DNA of 64,000 nt from Mycobacterium sp. (GCA_025965895.1 JAOPWC010000174.1:1-64000), one strand, 5' to 3'. Shown: positions 43,401 to 50,199, counted from the stretch's first letter. The notes: generated from the letters alone by a model not told the origin. Translations and numbers: made by a program.

Positions 43401-43645
43401 TCCCGTGCCACCGGGGCGAGCAGCAGGTCGGCCTCACCGGCGAGCGTCGCAATGTCTGACTCGATGCCGGCGGCGGACACCAGTTCTTCCAGGGTTTCCA
43501 GCCAGGCGCTGCCTTGGCCGCCGAACGCTACCGCGTACGGCTCGCCGGCATTCAGACGATCGACGAGGGCGTGTACGGCATGCGACGGCTCCGGGGAATC
43601 ACCGTCGCGGCCTGCCGACACCCTGTCGTGTTCATAAATCGTCAC
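34412..43645 (-). CDS. fas: Type I fatty acid synthase, single polypeptide
   Basis: The 3077-residue enzyme makes C16-C26 acyl-CoA for membrane lipids and as primers for mycolate synthesis. Domain order along the chain: acetyltransferase (GHSQGVLAVEAL, ~150), enoyl reductase (LLAGMTPTTVDAKIV, ~422), dehydratase hot-dog (GDHNPIHTDRAAALL, ~1231), malonyl/palmitoyl transferase (ACGHSVGEYTALACV, ~1437), Ala/Pro-rich linker with PAAEA repeats (~1742-1772), ACP (LDSIESITDG, Ser ~1806), ketoreductase (VVTGASKGSIAAEVV, ~2132) and ketosynthase (GACATAAVSVEEG, Cys ~2725; KHDTSTLANDPNE; KSLTGHAKGG). No domain is missing. Start is GTG 43645 (MTIYEHDRVS) with GAGGAG upstream. A 514-base gap lies upstream, where FasR-type activation would act. 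Confidence 0.97.
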   Translation of the reverse strand: MTIYEHDRVSAGRDGDSPEPSHAVHALVDRLNAGEPYAVAFGGQGSAWLETLEELVSAAGIESDIATLAGEADLLLAPVARDLVVVRPVGFEPLRWMRALGAEESVPNAKQLTSAATSVPGVLLTQIAAIRALGRQGMDLVATPPVAVAGHSQGVLAVEALKAGGVKDVELLAMAQLVGAAATLVARRRGISALGDRPPMVSVTNADPERIAELLDEFALDVRTVLPPVLSIRNGRRSVVITGTPEQLARFEMYCQQIADAEAADRKNKLRGGAVFSPAFGPVQVEVGFHSHRLSDGVDMVGAWAEKVGLDAALAREMAEAILVRQVDWVDEITELHEAGARWILDLGPGDILTRLTSPVIRGLGVGIVPAATRGGQRNLFTVGAVPEVARPWSTYAPTVVSLPDGSVKLSTKFTRLTGRSPILLAGMTPTTVDAKIVAAAANAGHWAELAGGGQVTEGILNERIEEMSSLLEPGRAIQFNALFLDPYLWKLQIGGKRLVQKARLSGAPIDGVVVSAGIPELEEAVELIDELNGIGITHVVFKPGTVEQIRSVIRIAAEVPTKPVIVHIEGGRAGGHHSWEDLDDLLLATYSELRSRSNITVCVGGGIGTPERAAEYLSGQWSSVYGFPLMPVDGILVGTAAMATKESTTSPQVKQMLVETQGTHTWVGAGRAQGGMASGRSQLGADIHEIDNTASRCGRLLDEVAGDAEAVAARRDEIIAAMASTAKPYFGDVAEMTYLRWLRRYLELSIGDGTSTADTASQHSQWLDITWRDRFEQMLKRAEARLHAKDSGPIETLFSDEALLENPEQAIAALLARYPDAETIQLHPADVPFFVQLGKTLGKPVNFVPIIDKDVRRWWRSDSLWQAHDARYDADQVCIIPGTASVAGITRVDEPVGELLDRFEQAAVDQMLAAGARAPESVAARRRGRGDVTGPLAVVLDAPDVLWAGRTATNPVHRIADPAEWQVHDRSAAHPSTGARLEVAADQAVVLSVPLSGTWIDIRFTLTDVVRDGGAPVVSTDDAATAMRAVLAIAAGVDGPEALPPVQDGAAKVSVTWNPEEVADHTGVTATFGAPLAPGLPVVPDALVGRCWPAVFAAIGAAVTDTGFPVVEGLLSLVHLDHGAHLLRPLPTTPTEFAVTATAFEATDTEVGRVVPVSVVVCDADGTALATLDERFAIRGRTGAAQLTDPARAGGAVSDNATDTPRRRRRDVTLTAPIDMRPFAVVSGDHNPIHTDRAAALLAGLKSPIVHGMWLSAAAQHVVTATDGQARPPARLIGWTARFLGMVEPGDEVDVRVDRVGIDQGAEVVEVAARIGSELVMSATARLAAPKTVYAFPGQGIQHKGMGMEVRARSKVARKVWDSADRFTRETLGFSVLHVVRDNPTSLIAAGVHYQHPEGVLYLTQFTQVAMATVAAAQVAEMREQGAFVEGAIACGHSVGEYTALACVSGVYELEALLEVVFHRGSKMHGIVPRDERGRSNYRLAAIRPSQIELPDADVPAFIDDVSRRTGEYLQIVNYNLRGAQYAVAGTVRGLEALEAEVEQRRENTGGKRSFILVPGIDVPFHSSVLRVGVADFRRSLERVMPRDQDPELIIGRYIPNLVPRPFSLDRDFIQEIRDLVPAEPLDEILADYDTWRTEKPRELCRKVVIELLAWQFASPVRWIETQDLLFIEDAAGGLGVERFVEIGVKSAPTVAGLATNTLKLPEYAHSMVEVLNSERDAAVLFATDTDPEPEHDEPASGAAPAAEAAPAAEAAPAAEAAPAAPAAAPGAPRPDDIGFDAADATVALIALSTKMRIDQIEALDSIESITDGASSRRNQLLVDLGSELNLGAIDGAGEADLGGLKSQVTKLARTYKPFGPVLSDAINDQLRTILGPSGKRPAAIAERVKKAWELGDGWVKHVIVEVALGTREGTSVRGGHLGGLHDGALADAASVDKVIDAAVAAVAGRRGIAVALPTAAGATGGTVDAAALGEFTEQITGRDGVLASAARLVLNQLGLDNAVSTPPTATDAELIDLVTAELGSDWPRLVSPVFDGKKAVVFDDRWASAREDLVKIWLADEDEVDAEWPRLSERFEGAGHVVATQASWWQGKALAAGRNVHASLFARVAAGAENPGKGRYSDEVAVVTGASKGSIAAEVVTKLLEGGATVIATTSKLDDARLAFYRSVYRDSARFGATLWVVPANMASYCDIDALVEWIGSEQAESLGPQSIHLKDAQNPTLLFPFAAPRVAGDLSEAGSRSEMEMKVLLWAVQRLIGGLSAIGADHDIASRLHVVLPGSPNRGMFGGDGAYGEAKSALDAVVSRWKAEASWAQRVSLAHALIGWTRGTGLMGRNDAIVSAVEEAGVTTYSTEKMASMLLALCDVESKVAAAREPLHVDLTGGLGDIEIDMAELAAKARAAATREPATDADGDDAGTISALPSPPRGFTSAPPPPWEDLDVDPADLVVIVSGAELGPYGSSRTRFEMEVDNELSAAGVLELAWTTGLIRWEDDPKPGWYDAETGELVDEADLAERYHDNVVQRCGIREFVDDGAIDPDHASPLLVSVFLDKDFSFVVSSEADARAFVQFDPEHTVGTPIADSTDWQVTRKAGTEIRVPRKTKLSRTVGAQIPTGFDPTVWGISQDMATSIDRVALWNIVATVDAFLSAGFTPTELMRWVHPSLVASTQGTGMGGMTSMQTMYHGNLLGRNKPNDILQEVLPNVVAAHVVQSYVGSYGAMIHPVGACATAAVSVEEGVDKIRLGKAELVMAGGFDDLTLEAIIGFGDMAATADTEMMRARGISDSKFSRANDRRRLGFVESQGGGTILLARGDLALKMGLPVLAVVAYAQSFADGVHTSIPAPGMGALGAGRGGRGSQLARSLAKLGVGADDIAVVSKHDTSTLANDPNETELHERLADAVGRSDGAPLFVVSQKSLTGHAKGGAAVFQMMGLCQILRDGVIPPNRSLDCVDDEMASSAHFVWPRETLRLGEKFPLKAGLVTSLGFGHVSGLIALVHAQAFLASLDEEQRQAYKQRSDARVLTGQRRLASAIAGGQPLYERPAGRRFNHDASEKRQEADMLLDPASRLGDGDVYTR

Positions 43646-44013
43646 GTCTTCTCTCTCCTCGGTGCTTCTTCTCGCGCATCGCGTTTCGTATCTCGGCGTG
43701 TTGACCTGCGCTTCCCTGCGAAGGCGTTGCGATTCCCCGTCGAATCCCAGTCATCTCGACTGCATGTGGCCCCCGGTGTTCATCCGTGGCGCGGACGCCG
43801 CCGTCGGCTGCAATAAGACTCGCATAAGAAATTTGGCCAACTGGGTGCCTGACATGGTTACTGGCGAGTTCTACGGACGGGTAACCACGGCGAGATAACG
43901 CCCGGTCCGACGGCAGCTTCTGGGCTACCGGACAAACGTCCTGCATGTAGGTGGTTACGGTCCAGTAGCTACAACAGTGCAGATCACGGCGCAATTGTTA
44001 TGTAATCGTTATG

Positions 44014-44027
44014 TGAAATTTTTCACG
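44014..44027. promoter_or_regulatory. Dyad GTGAAA-TT-TTTCAC upstream of fas
   Basis: Perfect six-base arms around TT, ~370 bases from the fas start and ~135 bases from the stop of the DUF1906 gene. A candidate operator for fas control, possibly FasR; not verified. Confidence 0.4.
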
Positions 44028-44123
44028 CCTCCGCATGGGGCGACGCAGCTTGGCCAAGCACTTGCTCGGTACATTAGTCGACAATTGTTCACTGAAAAAC
44101 GCGGAAACAGTTTGCTGGATTAT

Positions 44124-44139
44124 CTTACTACACAGTAAG
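44124..44139. promoter_or_regulatory. Dyad CTTACT-ACAC-AGTAAG
   Basis: Perfect six-base arms with a four-base loop, 20 bases past the DUF1906 stop. It could be a hairpin at the end of that transcript, though no T-run follows on that strand, or an operator for fas. Confidence 0.35.
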
Positions 44140-44159
44140 GTTTTGGCCGTCCTCGAGGC

Positions 44160-44894
44160 TTAATCCCACTGCCCGAACCGCGGCTTGAGGATGTGGTTGA
44201 CGTCGACACCGACACCGCCGACGCTGCCCTTGTCGATCTGGACCTGGTGCAGGTGCGCGGCGGGGTGGGTGAAGCCCTGCGGGGACCCCCAGTTGTGCTG
44301 CCAGAAGTAAGACCCGAGCCCGTCCTGTAGCGCCCAGTCGATCGTCTTGGAGTTCGCGTACACGCCCACCCGTTGGTGCCCCAGTACCTGCTCCCAGCCA
44401 CGCAGGTACGCCGCCACCTGCCGTTTGTACTGGTCTGGCGTCGGGTCGTCGTCAATGGACGCGTAGATCGGGGCGCCGTAGGAGCCGCCCGCCGCGACGT
44501 GCAACTGCCAGCCCCGTTGGGCGTGCTGGACGCCGGCGGCCTGGCCACCGAGCCAGTCGGCGGAGTCCTGCTTTCCGTACTGGTAGCAGGAGACGATCTT
44601 CAACCCGCTCTGGTAGAGATCACGGGACTCGGCCAATTGGATCGGCTTGCCCTTCATCCAGTCGCCGCCCGGGCGGCGGTCGGACACGTACCGGATCGCA
44701 CCGGACGCGCCGGCGGCTTTGAGGTCGTTGGCGCTGATCACACCTGCTGCATAGTCGAGCAAAATGCCCAGCGGCGCCGCGGACACGGGTGCCGACAGGA
44801 TCGTGGACGTTACGGTCCCGAGCGCAGTTCCGACGCCGAGGACGGCCGGGCCGGCGGCCGCGAACTTCAGCAGGTCACGCCGGGAAACGGGCAC
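44160..44894 (-). CDS. Tat-exported DUF1906 glycoside-hydrolase-like protein (Rv2525c-like)
   Basis: The 244-residue protein has a twin-arginine signal (SRRDLLKFAAAGPAVLG, residues ~4-20) and a cleavage-like SAPVSAAP near residue 40. The mature part is a DUF1906 TIM-barrel related to glycoside hydrolases of family 25-like fold: LLDYAAGVISANDLK, GAIRYVSDRRPGGDW, QYGKQDSADWLGG, IYASIDDDPTPDQ (acidic catalytic candidate) and VGVYANSKTIDWAL. Its M. tuberculosis counterpart Rv2525c sits upstream of fas and is secreted and linked to cell-wall properties. Substrate unknown. The gene is convergent with nothing here; its stop faces the fas regulatory region. Confidence 0.88.
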   Translation of the reverse strand: MPVSRRDLLKFAAAGPAVLGVGTALGTVTSTILSAPVSAAPLGILLDYAAGVISANDLKAAGASGAIRYVSDRRPGGDWMKGKPIQLAESRDLYQSGLKIVSCYQYGKQDSADWLGGQAAGVQHAQRGWQLHVAAGGSYGAPIYASIDDDPTPDQYKRQVAAYLRGWEQVLGHQRVGVYANSKTIDWALQDGLGSYFWQHNWGSPQGFTHPAAHLHQVQIDKGSVGGVGVDVNHILKPRFGQWD

Positions 44895-44982
44895 GAGCCA
44901 CAGAGTACGACAGCAACCTCAGATTTCACATGAACGCCATTGGTAACTACGGCATCATTTTTCACGGCGGACTCGCGAGTGG

Positions 44983-45732
44983 TCACCGCATCTGCGGTCG
45001 GCTCTCCTTCGCCATGGCCGCAGCGATGTAGTCGCCCAGTTCTTCTTGCAGTGCCTGGTCCATTGCGCGCGCCAGCGCGATATGCACCGAACTGATCCCG
45101 ATTACGCGCATCCGTTGCAGCATGTCGGTCGCCGCGATGATCTCATCGCCCTCGGGCAGCCACCCTTCCCCGTGATCTGCGGCGATCTGGTCCTTGGCCT
45201 CGCGGATGATCCGCTCGGCCAGCTCGTGCACGAGTCGGTCGGTCTCGGCGTGCACATCGAGCAGATGGCCGAGGCTGAACCCGAATTGCCGCAGCTCGGC
45301 GAAGCCCTTGAGTAGCTCTGGCTCGGTGAGCACGCATTCGTCATCCTCGATCCGGGCGAGTCCCATAACGACCAGCCGGTCAATCACCGCGTCGTCGTGG
45401 GTGCCGATGACGTCGCCGACGACCTCGCGGGGCACCCGCATGGCCTCGCCCTGCGCCCATCGCTCCGTGAGCGCGTTCTCCAGACCGAGCACCTCGGCGA
45501 TGTCGTTCCCGGTCTCCCAGCTGGTGATGAAATCGTTGATGTGTGCGGTGGTGAAGCCGCGCTGCAGCAGCGAATCGATCAGGCGCAGCCGCACCAGGTG
45601 GCTGTTGTCGTAGTAGCCGACCCTCCCGCGCTTGACCGGTGGCGGCAGCAGCCCGCGTTCCTGATACGCCCGCACATTGCGGGTCGTGGTGCCGGCGGCG
45701 CGAGCGAGGTCGTCGATCCGGTATTCGACCAT
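44983..45732 (-). CDS. MerR-family transcriptional regulator
   Basis: A 249-residue MerR protein: winged helix-turn-helix at residues 1-~70 (YRIDDLARAAGTTTRNVRAY, ERGLLPPPVKRGRVGYYD), dimer helix, then a long helical C-terminal domain of about 150 residues that is larger than in classic metal sensors, suggesting a ligand domain. The ATG at 45732 has GAGGGA before it; the longer frame from 45774 would run into the operator. It is divergent from the diiron protein and flavin monooxygenase, with a perfect inverted repeat at 45774-45789 between them, so it very likely controls both directions. Confidence 0.83.
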   Translation of the reverse strand: MVEYRIDDLARAAGTTTRNVRAYQERGLLPPPVKRGRVGYYDNSHLVRLRLIDSLLQRGFTTAHINDFITSWETGNDIAEVLGLENALTERWAQGEAMRVPREVVGDVIGTHDDAVIDRLVVMGLARIEDDECVLTEPELLKGFAELRQFGFSLGHLLDVHAETDRLVHELAERIIREAKDQIAADHGEGWLPEGDEIIAATDMLQRMRVIGISSVHIALARAMDQALQEELGDYIAAAMAKESRPQMR

Positions 45733-45773
45733 CGCATCTCCCTCGAATCGGGCCGGGCTCCGTCGAACTGACA

Positions 45774-45789
45774 CTACGGCGCTCCGTAG
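45774..45789. promoter_or_regulatory. MerR-type dyad CTACGG-CGCT-CCGTAG
   Basis: A perfect inverted repeat with six-base arms and a four-base centre, lying between the divergent MerR gene (start 45732) and the diiron protein (start 45865). Its length and position fit a MerR operator. A TAAACT -10-like hexamer lies at 45835-45840 for the rightward gene. Confidence 0.55.
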
Positions 45790-45864
45790 CGGCCTGTCGT
45801 CGCGGTAAATGCCGTGTCGGTGCCCGGCTCACCCTAAACTGCGCCATTGACAAATGGCACAGTC

Positions 45865-46803
45865 ATGACTGACGCTTTTGCCATGCCGCTGGTACTCGAG
45901 GACATGCTGGAAAAGATCAAGGACCGGCAGTGGGCGCTGGCCGATGTGGACTGGGATGCGCCGGGCGCCGAACTGATCACCCACGAGCAGCGTAAGCGGC
46001 TCAAGGCCTTCATGGCCGACCTCGTCTGGATCGAGAACATCGGCGCCCGTGGCTTCGCCGCGCTGGCAAGAAAGGCTCCCGATCCGACGCTGGCGGAGAT
46101 CTACCGGTACTTCCACGCCGAGGAGCAGAAGCACGCGAACGCCGAACTGGCGTTGATGCGTCGCTGGGGCATGCTCGACCACGCCGAGGTGCCCGAGCCG
46201 AACATCAACGTCCGGCTGGCCATCGAGTGGCTCGACCGCTACAGCGATTCGGTGTCGCTGTCGCTGCTGGGCACGGTGATCCCGATGCTGGAGGTTGCAC
46301 TGGACGGCGCGCTGCTGAAGTTCCTGCTCGACGAGGTTGCGGATCCGGTGTGCCACCAGGCCTTTCAGAAGATCAACGCCGACGAATCACGCCACCTCGC
46401 CGTCGATTTCCATGTTCTCGACATGCTCGGCAACGTTCGGCTCCGCCGGCTGCTGATCGAGACGACCGGCAACGTCGTGCGGCCCTCCACGCTGATCGGG
46501 CTGCTGATGTATATCCCGCTGCTGAACAAGATCCGCGACGAGATCGTGGCGATGGGCTTGAGCGAGGAACGCCTGTACGAGGCGATGAGGCGGTTCACCA
46601 CTGTCGGGGAGCGCAGCACCGCCACCCGCAGGCTACTGAGCTATCAGGTGCTCAAGCGCCATGCCGGCTGGGTGATCAATCGCCGGCATCCCTATCACCT
46701 GTTCGCTGACCTGATGGTCAAGACGACCAGCAAGTACCCGCGGGTGTTGCTGCGGCCGCAGCCGTCGTGGTCGAAAGAGCTCACATCCCAACCGGTCGCA
46801 TGA
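45865..46803 (+). CDS. Ferritin-like diiron oxygenase-type protein
   Basis: A 312-residue helical protein with paired metal-ligand motifs EEQKHANAEL (~93) and DESRHLAVDFH (~180), and further acidic/His residues, as in AurF/p-aminobenzoate N-oxygenase and other diiron ferritin-like proteins. No reductase domain is attached, so it needs an electron donor. It overlaps the flavin-dependent monooxygenase start by 4 bases (ATGA), and the pair is probably one operon under the MerR regulator. The ATG at 45865 is preferred over a TTG six codons earlier. A TAAACT at 45835-45840 is the probable -10. The substrate is unknown; nothing about the regulator points to a particular compound. Confidence 0.75.
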   Translation: MTDAFAMPLVLEDMLEKIKDRQWALADVDWDAPGAELITHEQRKRLKAFMADLVWIENIGARGFAALARKAPDPTLAEIYRYFHAEEQKHANAELALMRRWGMLDHAEVPEPNINVRLAIEWLDRYSDSVSLSLLGTVIPMLEVALDGALLKFLLDEVADPVCHQAFQKINADESRHLAVDFHVLDMLGNVRLRRLLIETTGNVVRPSTLIGLLMYIPLLNKIRDEIVAMGLSEERLYEAMRRFTTVGERSTATRRLLSYQVLKRHAGWVINRRHPYHLFADLMVKTTSKYPRVLLRPQPSWSKELTSQPVA

Positions 46804-48266
46804 CGAGCGAATTCACCACCGTCATCGTCGGCGCGGGCTTCGCCGGCCTCGGCACCGCCATCCGGCTGAAGCAGAAGGGCCTGACCGACTTCGTCGTCCT
46901 CGAGCGCGGTGAGCGGCCGGGCGGCACCTGGCGCGACAACACCTACCCCGGCGCCGCCTGCGACATTCCGTCGGCCCTGTACTCGTATTCGTTCGCGCCG
47001 AACCCGCGGTGGTCGCGCACCTACTCCGGCAGTGCCGAAATCCTGCGCTACATCGACAAGGTCATCGCCGGCCACCCGCTCGGACCACGAATCCGGTTGC
47101 ACCACAATGTCACTGGCATGCACTTTGACGAGGTCACAGGCCGTTGGCGGGTCAGCGTCGACGGCGGCGAGGATCTGTGGGCGCGGACGGTGGTGGCCGC
47201 GCCGGGACCACTGGCCGAGCCCGGCTTTCCTGCCATCCGCGGGCGGGAGTCGTTCCGCGGCCATACAATTCACAGCGCCCGCTGGGACCATTCCTACGAC
47301 TTCACCGGCAAGAAGGTGGCCGTCATCGGCACCGGTGCCAGCGCGGTGCAGATCGTGCCCGAGCTGGTCAAGGTCGCGGCGTCGGTCAAGGTCTTCCAGC
47401 GCACTCCCGGCTGGGTGCTACCACGTGGCGACGTGCCGAACCCGGCACTCGCCAAACAGCTCTACGCGCAGCTGCCCGTCACCCTGGCCCTGGTCCGCCA
47501 AGCGTGGTACTGGGGGCACGAATCCATGGCACTCGGGGTCGTTTGGAATTCCCCGGCCACCCGGCTAGTCGAGTTGATCGCGAAGGCGCACCTGCGCATG
47601 CAAGTCCGGGATCCCTGGCTGCGGCGGCAGTTGACTCCGCAGTTCCGGGCCGGCTGCAAACGGCTGCTGATCAGCAACGACTATTACCCTGCACTGCAGC
47701 GCGACAACTGCGCGTTGATCACCTGGCCCATCGCCCGCATCAGCCCCCACGGCATCCGCTCCGTCGAGGGCGTGGAACATCGCGTGGACTGTATCGTGTT
47801 CGCGACCGGTTTCGACGTCCCCAAGCAGACCAGTCCGATACCGATCACCGGGCTGCACGGCCGCGACCTGGCAACCGAATGGCGCACTGGCGCACAGGCA
47901 TACCGCAGCGTCGCGGTGTCGGGCTATCCGAACCTCTACTTCACGTTCGGCCCGAACTCAGGACCGGGCCACAACTCGGCGCTGGTGTACATGGAGGCGC
48001 AGATCGATTGGATCGTGCAGGCGATCCGCACCGTGCTCGACGAAGACCTGCACAGTCTCGACGTGCGGGGCGACGCGCAGCAGCGCTACAACGCCGCTCT
48101 CACGCGGCGCCTCCGCCGGACCACCTGGAATTCCGGATGCTCGAGCTGGTACCTCACCGACGACGGCGTCAACGCGACGATGTACCCGGGTTTCGCGACC
48201 CAATTCGTCCGCGGGCTCAAAAGTGTCAACCGGCGGGATTTCACCGCCCGGGGGCAGGCGGGGTGA
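46800..48266 (+). CDS. FAD-dependent Baeyer-Villiger-type monooxygenase
   Basis: The 488-residue flavoprotein oxidises a ketone or other carbonyl using NADPH and O2. Features: FAD motif VIVGAGFAGLGTAIRL, substrate-loop motif FRGHTIHSARWDHSYDF matching the BVMO fingerprint (FxGxxxHxxxW), NADPH motif VAVIGTGASAVQIVPEL, and the C-terminal FATGFD segment. In mycobacteria many such enzymes attack sterols or cyclic ketones (EthA relatives). The gene begins at ATG 46800, overlapping the diiron gene's stop. It overlaps the convergent VOC gene by 26 bases at the 3' end. Substrate unknown. Confidence 0.87.
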   Translation: MTSEFTTVIVGAGFAGLGTAIRLKQKGLTDFVVLERGERPGGTWRDNTYPGAACDIPSALYSYSFAPNPRWSRTYSGSAEILRYIDKVIAGHPLGPRIRLHHNVTGMHFDEVTGRWRVSVDGGEDLWARTVVAAPGPLAEPGFPAIRGRESFRGHTIHSARWDHSYDFTGKKVAVIGTGASAVQIVPELVKVAASVKVFQRTPGWVLPRGDVPNPALAKQLYAQLPVTLALVRQAWYWGHESMALGVVWNSPATRLVELIAKAHLRMQVRDPWLRRQLTPQFRAGCKRLLISNDYYPALQRDNCALITWPIARISPHGIRSVEGVEHRVDCIVFATGFDVPKQTSPIPITGLHGRDLATEWRTGAQAYRSVAVSGYPNLYFTFGPNSGPGHNSALVYMEAQIDWIVQAIRTVLDEDLHSLDVRGDAQQRYNAALTRRLRRTTWNSGCSSWYLTDDGVNATMYPGFATQFVRGLKSVNRRDFTARGQAG

Positions 48267-49023
48267 TCAGCTGAAACGCCGCGCCCAGCGGGTCGGCCAC
48301 GCTTGCCACGCGCCCGTACGGGCTGTTTTGAGGTTCCCGCAGCAGCGTCCCGCCCCGTTGCGCCAACTTCGCGACTGCCGCGTCGACATCGTCGGCGCCG
48401 ATGTAGAACTGCCAGAACGACGGCACGCCCTGTGGCAGGAACCCGTCCGCGTCCATGATCCCGGCGAACGGATCGCCACCCAGCGTCACCTGTGAGTAGC
48501 GGAACTCGTCGGTGTCGCTCAGGCTGGTCAGCGTCCACCCGAACAGTGCGGAGTAAAACTGTTGCGCTGCCTGGTAGTCACGCGTCATCAATTCGTGCCA
48601 CATCGGCGAACCGGTCTCCCCCACCACACCGAAGCCGTGGTGCTGATCCGGCTGCCACAGGCCGATCGCGGCTCCCGACGGATCGGTGAGCACCGCCATG
48701 CTGCCCTGATCGCCGACCTGCATCACCGGCATCATCACCTGCGCGCCGGCCCCGAGCGCCGAGGCGATGGCCTTGTCGACGTCGTCTGCCTCCAGATAGG
48801 TGGTCCACAGATTCGCGAACGGCGCGTCTGCCGGTGCCTGGCCGATCCCGGCCACGACACCGTCGGCATTGCTCAGGATCGTGTACCCGCCGTACTGCGG
48901 ATCGTCGCTGACCTCGGCCGTCCACCCGAACAGCCCGCTATAGAAATCGACGGCCTGCTTGGCGTCCGAGCTCATCAGGTCGATCCAGCACGGGGTGCCA
49001 ACCTGTTCGGAACGTGCGGGCAT
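48241..49023 (-). CDS. Double VOC/glyoxalase-fold protein (Rv0577-like)
   Basis: The 260-residue protein carries two tandem VOC beta-alpha-beta domains: residues ~8-125 (GTPCWIDLMSSD, PSGAAIGLWQPDQ) and ~135-258 (GSPMWHELMTRDY, DPLGAAFQLITPP). Its opening MPARSEQVGTP and the overall plan resemble the M. tuberculosis 27-kDa secreted-antigen protein Rv0577, a glyoxalase-fold protein of uncertain function. Metal-binding His/Glu are not obviously conserved. GGAGGAG lies just before ATG 49023. It is convergent and overlapping with the FMO. The start is 98 bases from a degraded oxidoreductase on the opposite strand. Confidence 0.8.
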   Translation of the reverse strand: MPARSEQVGTPCWIDLMSSDAKQAVDFYSGLFGWTAEVSDDPQYGGYTILSNADGVVAGIGQAPADAPFANLWTTYLEADDVDKAIASALGAGAQVMMPVMQVGDQGSMAVLTDPSGAAIGLWQPDQHHGFGVVGETGSPMWHELMTRDYQAAQQFYSALFGWTLTSLSDTDEFRYSQVTLGGDPFAGIMDADGFLPQGVPSFWQFYIGADDVDAAVAKLAQRGGTLLREPQNSPYGRVASVADPLGAAFQLITPPAPGR

Positions 49024-49120
49024 GGGTATCTCCTCCGTGTAAACCGTGGGTTGCCGAGCACACCCAGAATCGCATGGTCGAGTTTTCCGGGCGATTCCGT
49101 GTCTGCCCCGGCCGAGGCCT

Positions 49121-49725
49121 GTGCACGTCGACAATGGATTGCCGCCGGCGTTCAACCCGGGTCCCAATCCGTTCGGCATGCCGCCGATCTACCTCGGGGC
49201 GCTGGGACCGGTGAGACCCGCACCGCCGCGGAGGTCGCCGACGGCCTGCTGGTGATGCCGTTCCACTCGGAGCGCCACTTCCAGGAGCGGACGCTGCCCG
49301 CGGTCGATGCCGGCCTTCAACGGTCTGGCCGCGGCCGGGCCGATTTCGACGTCATCCCTCAGGTCATCGCCGCCGTGGGCGGCACTGATGCTCAGCTCGC
49401 GACGGCGACCAACAGTGTGCGCCGACTGCTGGCGTTCTACGGCTCGACCCCCGCGTACGCCCCCGTCCTCGAGGTCGAGGGAAGGGGCGACCTCCAGCCC
49501 CAGCTCAACGCGCTGTCGAAACGGATGGATGTGCCGGCCATGACCGACCTCATCGGCGACTCGATGGTCACTGTGTTGGCGGTGCGCGGCACGCCGGAGG
49601 AGTGCGCCTGCGAGATCGTCAATCGGTTTGGTGACGTCGCCGAGCGTGTCTGCGTGTACTTCCCGGGCTACGACCTCGCGACCACCCAGATAGCCGCGCT
49701 GGCCGACGCGTTGCACTCGGGATAA
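49121..49725 (+). pseudogene. LLM-class F420-type oxidoreductase, 3' fragment with frameshift
   Basis: The C-terminal part of a luciferase-like flavin/F420-dependent oxidoreductase survives. One frame gives FNPGPNPFGMPPIYLGALGP (approximately 49150-49211), then a one-base slip moves to a second frame: TRTAAEVADGLLVMPFHSE through FPGYDLATTQIAAL and a stop at 49725. The N-terminal ~150 residues, which form the first part of the barrel, are missing. The fragment begins right after the divergent VOC start. Typical family members are about 330-350 residues. It cannot be functional. Confidence 0.75.
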
Positions 49726-50199
49726 CCCAGATTCACGCCGGAGCGGGCTAGGCAAAAATCTCGACGTGACCGAGCAGGCGCCGGCCGCCTGTCGGCCGGC
49801 GACCGCAATCACATCGACCATCTGCTGCTCACCGCGCACGAACAGAGCGCGGCCGGCTAGACGCGCACAAGACCAAGTTCCTCCAACGAAGGACTAAAGG
49901 CCCCTGACCGGCGGGCCGAAGGATGGCTACGGTCATACGTGAGCCAGCAGCGTCAAGGAGACGACCATGACCGAGTTGACACATCGTCTGCGGTCATCGT
50001 CGGGCCGTACGATTACAGGCGCGACGCGTCGTGCCGTGTGGTGCATGTCGTGGAGCCCGAAAGCATGGGTGTATCAATGCAATCCACGTCCGGCGGCGAA
50101 GGGCTCGCCGGACAAGACCGACACCGGGACTTCGCACAGGGCATGGTGAGCATGGCTTCGTCCAGTGACGGCGATTCAGGCCGCTTTGGGGGGCGCGGG
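49726..50199. other. Relic and leader region upstream of devR
   Basis: No intact gene. A short frame (GTG 49766 to TAG 49860) with LSAGDRNHIDHLLLTAHEQS at its end looks like the tail of a lost gene, but only after a slip of frame. Downstream, a GTG-led frame (49939) is open in phase with devR for 87 codons but without coding character, and a separate 60-codon frame starts at 49967 after AAGGAGA. The devR promoter is probably around the DosR-like box at 49887. Confidence 0.45.
49887..49906. promoter_or_regulatory. DosR-like box upstream of devR
   Basis: The segment AGGACTAAAGGCCCC within 49887-49906 matches the DosR consensus (TTSGGGACTWWAGTCCCSAA) at most core positions with two mismatches. 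Another half-site, GGGACTT, lies at 50126-50132. Autoregulation of devR is thus likely, as in M. tuberculosis, where the box lies upstream of the USP gene that precedes devR. Confidence 0.55.

Larger units (their letters stand above)
43646..44159. other. fas upstream regulatory region
   Basis: The 514-base gap upstream of fas has no supported gene. It contains AT-rich sequence (44000-44100) with dyads at 44014-44027 and 44124-44139, and a repeated GTGGTTAC-type 8-mer in opposite orientations near 43880 and 43950. In M. tuberculosis fas is activated by the TetR-type FasR through an operator upstream; one of these dyads could be the equivalent. Confidence 0.5.

Noticed and set aside
41912..43637. 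Large plus-strand ORFs opposite fas
   Set aside because: They mirror the fas frame and have no family features.
44124..44139. Rho-independent terminator for the DUF1906 gene
   Set aside because: The stem is short and AT-rich with no T-run on the relevant strand; kept only as a dyad.
49939..50199. In-frame N-terminal extension of DevR by 87 codons
   Set aside because: DevR of known length begins MVKVFLVDDHE at 50200, and the extension has no coding pattern or family match.
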